Shown here: in pieces, positions 1 through 6,952 of the stretch
Position numbering within the stretch: position 1 is the stretch's first letter
Layout: every line of letters begins with the position of its first letter
Source of the DNA: Candidatus Hodarchaeota archaeon
GTDB lineage: Archaea > Asgardarchaeota > Heimdallarchaeia > Hodarchaeales > YT1-057
Length of the DNA: 16,019 nucleotides
Assembly (NCBI GenBank): GCA_016839955.1
Contig: JAEOTI010000483.1
Span: 1 to 16,019 of the forward strand
Direction: 5' to 3'
Made by a program: the position numbers and the translations under genes
The notes under the pieces: model-generated
Database searches by the model: none
What the model saw: the letters and a program-made list of their open reading frames with translations, nothing else
What the model was told of the DNA's origin: nothing

Positions 1-2
1 GA

Positions 3-84
3 TGTGTTGAATTCTTGACGCAACAGGGGGATAGAAGAAGAAAAGCTATTTATTATCACGTCTGAAATAGAACTTCAAAATTAG
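3..84 (+). pseudogene. 3' end of an unidentified gene, probably frameshifted
   Basis: This is a possible gene tail cut by the left edge. Frame 3 reads CVEFLTQQG up to a run of five G (26-30). If one G is removed the reading continues in frame 1 as IEEEKLFIITSEIELQN and stops at 82-84. The joined sequence looks like an ordinary protein C-terminus, whereas the uninterrupted frame 3 ends in an arginine-rich tail at 63-65. No family can be named from this little sequence. The join is inference and the whole entry could be non-coding. Confidence 0.25.
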
Positions 85-118
85 TAATCACTAGAAAATA
101 TGGAACTGCGGTGATTAA

Positions 119-335
119 TTGAGTCCATCTGATTATACAACAGTTTCTATTCTAAAAATTCCTATACGAGAAAGTACAACAACGTATTGAGGGAACGGGT
201 TTTACATCAGTATCAAGATTTGTTGTATTCATCATTCGAGAGTTAGTTACAGAGCCAAAAAAAGAAAAAACACCTTTTTCAGAAGAAGATAAGAAACAAC
301 TCTTAGAAAAACTAGAAAAATTAGGTTATACATAA
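119..335 (+). pseudogene. Frameshifted ribbon-helix-helix (CopG-like) regulator, paralogue of the next gene
   Basis: From a TTG start at 119, preceded by GGTGAT (110-115), the frame reads MSPSDYTTVSILKI and is then lost at CCT (161). One base later (frame of 162) it reads LYEKVQQRIEGTGF and stays open to the stop at 333-335. Dropping one C gives a protein of about 71 residues: a basic/hydrophobic beta strand (TTVSI), two helices and a charged tail ending EKLEKLGYT. After correction it aligns residue for residue, without gaps through the RHH core, with the intact gene at 501-707, whose tail ends KRLERLGYL. This makes them tandem paralogues. RHH proteins bind DNA as dimers through the paired N-terminal strands. 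The single-base insertion is either real decay or a sequence error. Confidence 0.7.
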
Positions 336-460
336 AATAATTCACTATACAACCTTTATTCAATCTGTTTTTGACTAAATCAATAATAGATTAGATATCA
401 TAATAGTTAATTAACAATTATTTTTTCTTTGTATTAACCTTGAATTTCTATTTATGACTA

Positions 461-485
461 ATATCTAGAGATATTTTTCTAGAAA
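461..485. promoter_or_regulatory. Candidate tandem operator upstream of the RHH-sat operon
   Basis: TCTAGA occurs twice, at 464-469 and 478-483, exactly 14 bases apart. The first copy is the core of a 12-base palindrome with one mismatched pair (461-472). The second is the core of the perfect 10-base palindrome TTTCTAGAAA (476-485). The pair ends 15 bases before the GTG start of the RHH gene, where an autoregulatory RHH repressor could act. Binding is inferred; short AT-rich palindromes also occur by chance. Confidence 0.35.
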
Positions 486-500
486 TCGGCGGTTAGAACA

Positions 501-707
501 GTGTCAGAGCAAAGAAAAACAATTTTCATTTCCAAACAGCTGTATGAGCTAATAGAACGAAAAATAAATCACAATAATTTCAAGACGGTGGATAATTATG
601 TTGAACACCTACTTATGGAAGTCTTCCAGGCGGAAAGTACGGATGACTTTGACCCAGAGGAAGAGGAGGAAATAAAGAAACGTCTAGAAAGGCTAGGGTA
701 TTTGTAG
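501..707 (+). CDS. Ribbon-helix-helix (CopG-like) DNA-binding protein
   Basis: This is a 68-residue putative transcription regulator. Residues 6-11 (KTIFIS) fit the DNA-contacting beta strand of the RHH fold, and residues 14-26 and about 30-43 the two helices. A very acidic linker (DDFDPEEEEE) leads into a short charged helix ending KRLERLGYL. The length is normal for stand-alone RHH regulators. The start is GTG at 501, preceded by GGCGGTTAG-like sequence (488-496) as a weak ribosome site. The stop overlaps the GGAG ribosome site of sat, 13 bases before its ATG, so it is almost certainly cotranscribed with sat, the phosphatase-like gene and cysC and may control them. Two palindromes just upstream are possible autoregulatory sites. 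The decayed gene at 119-335 is its duplicate. The fold is well supported; the regulatory target is inference. Confidence 0.75.
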   Translation: MSEQRKTIFISKQLYELIERKINHNNFKTVDNYVEHLLMEVFQAESTDDFDPEEEEEIKKRLERLGYL

Positions 708-720
708 GAGCCTAATCATA

Positions 721-1866
721 ATGGTGAAACCTCATGGTGGACGATTAACGAATCGTCTCCTTTCCACTAATCAATTAGATAGGTTAAAAAAAGAAATTAA
801 CGAATTTGTACACGTACCTATTGACTCTGAAACTTATATTGAAATTGAGAACATTGCCATTGGAACATACAGCCCTTTAGAAGGGTATATGACTCAACAA
901 GAGTTTGGGTCAGTGGTAGAAACAAATCGCATCACAAATGGCTTAGCATGGACGATCCCGATAACATTCGACATAAGTGAAAGCCAAACTAATGGTCTGG
1001 AAAAAGGGAACCAAATTGTATTGACATATCAAGGGGAGCCAATCGCCCTTTTTGATATCGAAGACAGATTTAAACCAAATAAAAAACAATGGGCAGAAGT
1101 GGTATTTGGTACAACTGATGAGAACCATCCAGGTGTTCAAAGAATCTTCTCAAAGGAAGATATTTTGCTAGGGGGAGCCATCGATCTATTAAAACGGCCT
1201 AAAGTGCCATTCCCAGAAAATCGTTTGACCCCTAAAGAGACGCGAGTACTATTCAAGGCAAAGGGATGGAAAACAGTAGTGGGCTTTCAAACACGAAATG
1301 CTCCCCATATTGGACATGAGTACGTCCAAAAAGCAGCTTTAACCTTTGTCGATGGATTATTTATCAACCCAGTAATAGGGAAAAAGAAACCAGGAGATTT
1401 TAAAGACGAAGTGATCTTAAAGTCTTATCAAGCACTAATTGACCATTATTATTTACGGCAACGCGCGGTACTTGTCACACTCCTGACGGAAATGCGGTAT
1501 GCCGGGCCTAAAGAAGCCATCCACCATGCGATCATGCGAAAAAATTATGGGTGTACCCATTTCATTGTTGGTCGCGATCATGCAGGAGTGGGAGATTATT
1601 ATCCCCCCTTCGCCGCACAAGATATTTTTGATGAATTTCCCGACATCGGTATTGTCCCTCTCTTTTTCAGGTCTTTTTCACATTGTACAAAATGTGGATC
1701 TGTTGTGAATGAGAAAATATGTCCTCATCCCCCTGAACATCATATTAATTTCAGTGGAACGAAGATTAGACTGAGTTTAATTGAAGGAAATAGACCCCCA
1801 ACAGAGCAAATGCGACCTGAAGTAGCGGATATCATCCTCCAATATGAAAATCCATTTGTTGAATGA
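721..1866 (+). CDS. sat: ATP sulfurylase (sulfate adenylyltransferase)
   Basis: Catalyses ATP + sulfate to adenosine 5'-phosphosulfate (APS) + PPi in the cytosol, EC 2.7.7.4. The 381 residues match the single-chain Sat family (about 380 without a kinase domain). Visible motifs are QTRN (190-193) leading into the HxxH nucleotide-binding motif (H196, H199), GRDHAGVGDYY (284-294), and SGTKIR (345-350). Cysteines 322, 325 and 334 with nearby histidines fit the zinc site seen in some bacterial and archaeal Sat proteins. GGAG at 707-710 precedes the ATG by 10 bases. The stop overlaps an ATG of the next frame. With APS kinase two genes downstream and no APS or PAPS reductase or sulfate transporter in the window, the likely purpose is PAPS supply for sulfation rather than cysteine synthesis; that purpose is inference. 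Confidence 0.97.
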   Translation: MVKPHGGRLTNRLLSTNQLDRLKKEINEFVHVPIDSETYIEIENIAIGTYSPLEGYMTQQEFGSVVETNRITNGLAWTIPITFDISESQTNGLEKGNQIVLTYQGEPIALFDIEDRFKPNKKQWAEVVFGTTDENHPGVQRIFSKEDILLGGAIDLLKRPKVPFPENRLTPKETRVLFKAKGWKTVVGFQTRNAPHIGHEYVQKAALTFVDGLFINPVIGKKKPGDFKDEVILKSYQALIDHYYLRQRAVLVTLLTEMRYAGPKEAIHHAIMRKNYGCTHFIVGRDHAGVGDYYPPFAAQDIFDEFPDIGIVPLFFRSFSHCTKCGSVVNEKICPHPPEHHINFSGTKIRLSLIEGNRPPTEQMRPEVADIILQYENPFVE

Positions 1867-1886
1867 TGGAGATCTGTGGAAAGGAA

Positions 1887-3281
1887 ATGACAAAAAGAAA
1901 AATGCTAGTAATAGGTTTGGATTGTGCATCACCGAAGTTAGTATTTGAGGAATTTAAGAATGACCTACCAAACTTATCTAAGTTAACAGATAATGGACTC
2001 CACGGGAAGTTGAGGTCAACAATGCCTCCAATCACAGTTCCCGCCTGGATGGTAATGTTCACAGGGAAAAATCCAGGGAAACTCGGATTATATGGTTTTC
2101 GGCACCGAAAGAACAATTCTTATACCGACATTTGGATTGCAAGTCCTAAAAGTATACGAGAACAAAAGGTTTGGGATATTCTGGGAGATAGAGGTAGAAA
2201 ATCTTGTTTATTTGCAGTACCTCCAAATTACCCTCCGCAGGCCCTCAACGGATGTTCAGTAGGCTGTTTTTTAACCCCTAGTGCTAAAAGCAATTACACT
2301 TATCCTCTTGAATTAAAACAAGAATTAGAAAATAATTATGGCCCATATATACCTGATATCGATTACCGAAGCGGGAATCGAGATGAAATCAAAGAGCAGC
2401 TATTTAAAATGCTAGAAAATCACATGAACATGATTAAACACTTGATAAAAGAAAAAACATGGGATTTTTTTGCATTTGTAGAAATTGGAGTAGATCGTGT
2501 TCATCATGCTTTTTGGCGCTATTATGATGAAACACATCATATGCATGAATCTAATAGCAAATATAAGCGGGTCATTCGTGATTACTATAGTCGTGTGGAT
2601 CACCATATTGGTGAAATCATTAAACTAATAGATAATAACACCTACATTCTTGTAACTTCTGATCATGGCGTAAAAGCTATGCGTGGTGCTTTTTGCATAA
2701 ATGAATGGTTGATAACAGAAAAATATTTAAGACTCAAAGAAAATCCAAGCCAACAAATACCCCTCTCGAAGGCAAACATAGATTGGGCTAAGACCAAGGC
2801 ATGGGCGTGGGGAGGATATTACTCAAGGGTCTTTTTAAACGTTAAAGGACGAGAAAAAAACGGAAACATCGATCCTAAAGAATTTGATAAAGAACTTAAA
2901 AGGCTTAGGAAAAAATTGCTTAACCTAAAGGATAATGAAGGAAAGAAAATGAATAATATCGTCTTTCGACCAGAGGAGTATTATGATACTCCAACTGGGG
3001 ACTATCCTGATCTTATGGTAATATTTGATGATCTCAACTGGCGTGCTGCTGGAACTGTTGGTCATAACACCCTTCATCTTCTTGAGAATGATACTGGTTC
3101 AGATGATGCGATGCATGATTGGGATGGTATGTATATTTTATACGACCCCAAAGGTGAGATCACCCCATTTCAAATGGATGCAAAAATTGAGGATGTTGCT
3201 CCCACCATTCTGCATTTATTAGGCGAGGAAATCCCAAAAAATTTTGATGGAAATGTGATCGAACATGTCAAACGAACATAA
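1887..3281 (+). CDS. Alkaline-phosphatase-superfamily phosphodiesterase/pyrophosphatase-like protein
   Basis: A metal-dependent hydrolase of the type I phosphodiesterase/nucleotide pyrophosphatase branch of the alkaline phosphatase fold. From the chosen start the residues are: metal ligand D12 in VIGLDCA, nucleophile T50 in PPITVPAW, D203 and H207 in GVDRVHHAFW, D259 and H260 in TSDHG, and a late histidine in MHDWDG. No signal peptide is seen, so it is probably cytosolic. ATG 1887 has GGAAAGG upstream and starts the protein just before the first strand; ATG 1863, which overlaps the sat stop, would add eight residues. The 3' end overlaps cysC by 17 bases. Sitting between sat and cysC, it may act on a phosphosulfate-pathway nucleotide such as 3',5'-PAP, or on pyrophosphate-type by-products. 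The substrate is unknown and this is inference. Confidence 0.9.
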   Translation: MTKRKMLVIGLDCASPKLVFEEFKNDLPNLSKLTDNGLHGKLRSTMPPITVPAWMVMFTGKNPGKLGLYGFRHRKNNSYTDIWIASPKSIREQKVWDILGDRGRKSCLFAVPPNYPPQALNGCSVGCFLTPSAKSNYTYPLELKQELENNYGPYIPDIDYRSGNRDEIKEQLFKMLENHMNMIKHLIKEKTWDFFAFVEIGVDRVHHAFWRYYDETHHMHESNSKYKRVIRDYYSRVDHHIGEIIKLIDNNTYILVTSDHGVKAMRGAFCINEWLITEKYLRLKENPSQQIPLSKANIDWAKTKAWAWGGYYSRVFLNVKGREKNGNIDPKEFDKELKRLRKKLLNLKDNEGKKMNNIVFRPEEYYDTPTGDYPDLMVIFDDLNWRAAGTVGHNTLHLLENDTGSDDAMHDWDGMYILYDPKGEITPFQMDAKIEDVAPTILHLLGEEIPKNFDGNVIEHVKRT

Positions 3282-3798
3282 TGGATTTGTACTATGGTTT
3301 ACTGGGTTATCTGGGTCTGGAAAAAGTGAATTAGCTTCCAGAGTAGCAACGAAGCTAAAGAAAATAAATAAGAAGGTGGAAATCTTAGATGGCGATGTGG
3401 TACGCCAAAGTTTAACAAAGGATCTAGGATTTACCGAAGCAGATCGAAAAACAAATCTGGAGAGGGTCATATTCGTAGCCAAACTGCTCAGTAGAAATGG
3501 TATTGCCACATTGGTCTCATTTATTTCTCCATACATTGCATCCAGAGATGCAGCCCGAAGAACAACAACGAATTTCATTGAAATTTTTGTTAAATGTCCT
3601 GTGGAAGTGTGTATTGAGAGAGATGTGAAAGGACTGTACAAAAAAGCAATTACTGGAGAAATCGAGAATTTTACAGGTATTAGTCACCCCTATGAAGAAC
3701 CCCCAAACCCTGAAATTATTGTTGAGACAGATAAAGAAACACCTGAAGAAAGTGTAATAAAAATTATATATTTTTTAACTTCTAATGGGTTCTTGTAG
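3265..3798 (+). CDS. cysC: APS kinase (adenylylsulfate kinase)
   Basis: Phosphorylates APS at the 3' position with ATP to give PAPS, the universal sulfate donor (EC 2.7.1.25). The 177 residues are a normal single-domain length. Walker A is GLSGSGKS (14-21), DGD (42-44) follows strand 2, and ISPY (87-90) carries the family serine. FTGISHPYE (136-144) followed by PPNPE is the typical substrate lid and C-terminal signature. After ISPY most relatives have R; here it is I, a minor difference. The ATG at 3265 lies inside the end of the phosphatase-like gene, so translation is probably coupled. This completes the sat-cysC pair. No gene follows closely, so it is likely the last gene of the operon. 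Confidence 0.96.
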   Translation: MSNEHNGFVLWFTGLSGSGKSELASRVATKLKKINKKVEILDGDVVRQSLTKDLGFTEADRKTNLERVIFVAKLLSRNGIATLVSFISPYIASRDAARRTTTNFIEIFVKCPVEVCIERDVKGLYKKAITGEIENFTGISHPYEEPPNPEIIVETDKETPEESVIKIIYFLTSNGFL

Positions 3799-3829
3799 AG
3801 AAAATTGGGCTGTTTTATAGGGAATTTTT

Positions 3830-4335
3830 GTGATTAATGAGCACACTCCTAGCGACCTAAGAAATAAAGATCAATATCTTGCCTTAGTCGTTCTTCAAGA
3901 CTCATTCTATTCTTTTAACTAAGTAATTGCGTATTTTTTCAATACATAGTCAATTTTTGAACGACTGAAGTTAGAGATTGATAATATAGATTTTGTTGTG
4001 ATAGATACAATGCAATTGGTTATCCCAGTAAGAAGTGAAGAAACACACCAAAATTGTCGTTTGTTTAAATATTGAGGGGTACTTGTATTAAAAATAATTA
4101 TATAGATAATTTTTTACTTGGAAAATAACCCAAACCACTTATAACAACTGTTCATGACTATTTAGTTACTATTTTGAGTATGATTTAGACATTACAAGAT
4201 CCTAGCAATTTTTACTAATGAAGGAGATGAAAAAAAAATTGAAGCTATGCTATAAAAGGCAATTTCGCCAAAAGAATCTTAATCCAGAATTCATTCAGGA
4301 TTTAACAGTTAGAAAATACAATAATAAAGGGTAAA
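3830..4335 (+). pseudogene. Gene-poor stretch with traces of decayed coding sequence
   Basis: The 540 bases between cysC and the epimerase hold no intact gene. Protein-like fragments appear in order on the plus strand: from GTG 3830 a 30-codon frame with DLRNKDQYLALVVLQDSF; from 3950 a 41-codon frame with FERLKLEIDNIDFVVIDT that stops at 4073; around 4140-4180 a stretch reading ITTVHDYLVTILSMI; and around 4213-4335 two overlapping frames with TNEGDEKKIEAML and NPEFIQDLTVRKY. The fragments are separated by stops and frame changes. They may be remains of one gene of about 165 codons, of no family I recognise, or chance. No RNA gene or clear terminator was seen here. Confidence 0.3.
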
Positions 4336-4338
4336 ATC

Positions 4339-5450
4339 ATGAAAAAAAAGTATGTCTTAATTACAGCACCAGGCCTCAGATTATCAAGTCAGTTCCCATC
4401 ATTAGGGCCGCTAAATCTACAAGTGAAATTGAACTTATTCATATTTTTACAGGTCAACATTATGATTCATACTTAGCTGATATCTTTTTTCAAGCTTTAA
4501 AAGTTGAATCTCCAAAACATCTGTTAAATGTAAGGTCTGGATCTACTGACTATTATATCCGCATGATACTCGAAAAACTTGTTCCTCTTCTAAAAAATGA
4601 CAGAATTACAGGAGTTCTTATTCCTGGTGATACAAATTCGGCTTTTGCAGCTAGCCTTGCTGGTATGTTCCTTTCTCTTCCTGTTATACACGTTGAACCA
4701 GGATTGAGAAGTTATGACCTCATCATGCAAGAAGAAATAAATCGTCGCTTAATTGACCATGGTTCTTCTGTCCTTTTTGCACCCACAAAAAACGCTATAA
4801 AAAACCTAAATAATGAATCTGTTCTTGGAAATGTTGTTTTTTCGGGTGATACTATGTATGATCTTTTACTCGCTGAAAAAGAAAAAATAACAAGAAAATC
4901 ACTTTTCTCTCAAGCTGCAGACTCATATAACATCGTTGAGAAACAATACTCAATTATGACTGTACATAGACGTGAAAATGTTACAAACCTTGAAAAACTT
5001 AAACAGATAATAACAACGATGGGGCAGATAGATATTAAGATTATCTTTCCCATTCATCCAAATACCCGAAAAATACTTGAAAACTCGAAGATGAAAATAT
5101 CTAACAATATTAAATTAATAAACCCTATTTCCTATCAAGAATTTCTGAATCTTGTCGCATTTTCTGGATTAGTAATTACCTATTCAGGTGGGCTTCAAAA
5201 AGAAGCATACCTACTTAATGTGCCATGTATAACCCTTAGAAATTCCACAGAATGGGTTGAAACATTAGTTAATGATGCTAATAGGATAGTTGGAACCAAA
5301 CCTGCTCTTATTTCTCAAGCAATCGTTGATCTATTCAATAAAGAGCTTCATACAGATCGTTCTGTCTACGGTAACGGAAAGGCCGCTGAAATCATTGTTA
5401 AAGAACTTATTAGGAGCGATCCTGAAGTTCCAAGTGTTTCAGAACCATAA
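4339..5450 (+). CDS. wecB: UDP-N-acetylglucosamine 2-epimerase, frameshifted near the N-terminus
   Basis: Interconverts UDP-GlcNAc and UDP-ManNAc (EC 5.1.3.14 family, GT-B fold). ATG 4339 reads MKKKYVLITA and then leaves the family frame at 4366-4370. The other frame reads TRPQIIKSVPIIRAAK from 4368 and stays open to the TAA at 5448. Adding one base restores MKKKYVLITA-TRPQ and a protein of about 370 residues, the usual length. The only in-frame ATG after the shift is 4563, which would lose about 75 residues including the first Rossmann strand. Counting from 4563, family residues are present: D23 in PGDTNS, E45 in HVEPGLRS, EEINRR (57-62), H135 in TVHRREN, and SGGLQKEA (208-215), which binds UDP. 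The rest is clean, so a sequence error or very recent mutation is more likely than old decay. Confidence 0.88.
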
Positions 5451-5581
5451 AAGAAGAGTTAAATTCTTAGATGTTATATATAGTAAATAAACAGCATAGA
5501 TTCAAACATTGATAGAGCGTTTATACTCCCTTCAGAATCACGTCTGCTTTGCAATGGTTTAATAGAATTCATGTATAACAC

Positions 5582-5589
5582 TTATAAAG
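5582..5589 (+). promoter_or_regulatory. Candidate TATA box for the MaoC-type gene
   Basis: TTATAAAG lies about 40 bases before the ATG at 5627. An archaeal start about 26 bases downstream of its centre would leave a leader of roughly 15 bases containing GAGATGAT (5616-5623) as ribosome site. It is judged on sequence and spacing only. Confidence 0.35.
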
Positions 5590-5626
5590 AAAATTATCCA
5601 GCCTAGACATAAACTGAGATGATAAG

Positions 5627-6046
5627 ATGGTAGAGTTAAGTTATTCTGAGATCAAAGTTGGTCAAAAAGCCGAACTAAAACGAATTGTAACAGAGGATGA
5701 TATTGAAAAGTTTGCTGCTGTGAGCGGAGATCGAAATCCAATTCATCTAGATGAAGACTATGCGAAGAAAACATTCTTTCAAGGGAGAATAGCCCATGGA
5801 ATGCTCTCTGCAGCCTTTATCTCGGCAGTTCTCGCCAATAAGCTTCCAGGAAAGGGAAGTATATACTTAAACCAAGAATTAATATTTAAAAAACCTATAC
5901 GTATAGGAGATACTATTATTGTAGTTGTAGAAGTGATAGGAAAGGATGATGAAAAAAGACATGTTTTTTTGAAAACATCTTGCATTAATCAGAATGATGA
6001 AATGGTTGTAGATGGTAAAGCTGTGGTGAGGTTAATGGAAAAATAA
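5627..6046 (+). CDS. MaoC-type (R)-specific enoyl-CoA hydratase
   Basis: A single hot-dog domain of 139 residues, the length of PhaJ-type (R)-specific enoyl-CoA hydratases, which hydrate 2-enoyl-CoA to (R)-3-hydroxyacyl-CoA. The hydratase-2 motif is complete: SGDRNPIHLDEDYA (33-46) has catalytic D35 and H40, followed by GRIAHGML (53-60). No membrane or signal segment is seen. It stands alone on the plus strand and ends 9 bases from the end of the oppositely oriented RHH-nucleotidyltransferase gene. Among sugar genes its role is not obvious. One possibility is making (R)-3-hydroxyacyl chains for the LpxA-like acyltransferase at 14522-15388; an unrelated acyl-CoA role is equally possible. Family assignment is firm, substrate is not. 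Confidence 0.88.
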   Translation: MVELSYSEIKVGQKAELKRIVTEDDIEKFAAVSGDRNPIHLDEDYAKKTFFQGRIAHGMLSAAFISAVLANKLPGKGSIYLNQELIFKKPIRIGDTIIVVVEVIGKDDEKRHVFLKTSCINQNDEMVVDGKAVVRLMEK

Positions 6047-6055
6047 ATTTAATCC

Positions 6056-6895
6056 TCAATATCCTAGATATGTTTTCAGCATTGCTAGATCATTTAAGGT
6101 GTGAATATTAAACCATTCTCCTGCAATTGGGTATCCAAGCACTTTCTTTTGATCTATAAGTTTAGAGAGGAGCTCTATCTCGATCCTCCATTCCACAGGA
6201 CCAGGGGGAATATATTCAAATATTTGGGGAGATAAGATTCCAATCATGGTTTTAATTAAATGGCTTTTAGGTACTTTTGGTCTCTCTTCGTGTGAGATGA
6301 TACGAAAACCATCCAGTTCGACTACTCCCTTATATTTACTATCAAAAGAGGTTCGACTATAAATTGCAAATGTGGCAAGAGTGTCCTGTTGTTGATGAAA
6401 ATTATATAGATCTTGTAAATTAAAGTCAAAATATGTATCACAAGGAACAATCAGGAAATCATTTTTAATTTGACTTCTTGCTAGTTCCAATGTTTTGGCT
6501 GTTCCTAAAGATTTTGACTCTTCAATGAATTCCATTAATGCCAATATAGATTTATTAGGAGCGATAACAGAATATACCGCTTTAATTAAACTTGACTGAC
6601 CAACAATAATTATTTTTTGGAAACCAGCAGAAATGATTTTATCAATAATATACTCAATGAGAGTTTTTTCATTAATGGGAAGTAGAGGACGATAATCTGC
6701 AGTTTCAAGAGTACGTAATGAGTTGGGATTTCCTCCTGCCAGAATAATGGCGACTTTTTGTTTTTCTAGATGCAGTCTAACAAATTTTTCGATTGCTTCA
6801 CTGCGAGAGCGAATTAGTACCCCATCAATCTCAGTATCAATTTGTTTTAAGATATCTGGATCAATAGTAATAGTAATTCGTGTTTTAGTTGTCAT
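6056..6895 (-). CDS. RHH DNA-binding domain fused to a degenerate sugar nucleotidyltransferase domain
   Basis: A two-domain protein of 279 residues from ATG 6895. Residues 5-45 fit an RHH domain: strand TRITITI (5-11), helix from DPDILKQID, then RSRSEAIEKFVRLHL (29-43). From residue 48 the sequence follows NTP_transferase enzymes such as RmlA and GlmU: VAIILAGG, RPLLPI (69-74), PCDTYF with metal ligand D153, and GEWFNIHT (259-266). Key positions are changed. The GxGTR phosphate loop reads GNPNS with no deletion, so the catalytic Arg is Ser; the usual K of KPLLPI is R; and the second metal Asp (WxDxxT) is N263. A longer form from TTG 6943 is possible, but the RHH strand normally starts near the N-terminus. 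It follows ugd by 57 bases on the same strand. It may be a regulator that senses a nucleotide or sugar phosphate (inference). A weakly active enzyme remains possible. Confidence 0.85.
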   Translation of the reverse strand: MTTKTRITITIDPDILKQIDTEIDGVLIRSRSEAIEKFVRLHLEKQKVAIILAGGNPNSLRTLETADYRPLLPINEKTLIEYIIDKIISAGFQKIIIVGQSSLIKAVYSVIAPNKSILALMEFIEESKSLGTAKTLELARSQIKNDFLIVPCDTYFDFNLQDLYNFHQQQDTLATFAIYSRTSFDSKYKGVVELDGFRIISHEERPKVPKSHLIKTMIGILSPQIFEYIPPGPVEWRIEIELLSKLIDQKKVLGYPIAGEWFNIHTLNDLAMLKTYLGY

Positions 6896-6952
6896 AAAAA
6901 GACCCAAAGTGGGTATAAGTTTAATTGTTGCCTTTGTATGCAAAAATTAGTT

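Noticed and set aside
119..190. Programmed +1 frameshifting in the first RHH gene
   Set aside because: No slippery codon, rare-codon pause or stimulatory structure is evident at the shift; decay or sequence error is simpler.
943..1140. Minus-strand ORF inside sat, and similar antisense ORFs at 1832, 2412, 3219, 5779, 11814, 14263, 14450 and 15539
   Set aside because: All lie opposite well-supported genes and show no family motifs or ribosome sites of their own.
4226..4333. Small ORF starting MKKKLKLCYKRQF upstream of the epimerase
   Set aside because: No ribosome site at the right distance and a lysine/arginine-rich low-complexity start; it overlaps another frame (TNEGDEKKIEAML) that looks more protein-like.
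6896..6943. Upstream TTG start for the RHH-nucleotidyltransferase protein
   Set aside because: It would add a 16-residue extension before the DNA-binding strand, which normally begins within the first few residues, and has no well-placed ribosome site; ATG 6895 is preferred.
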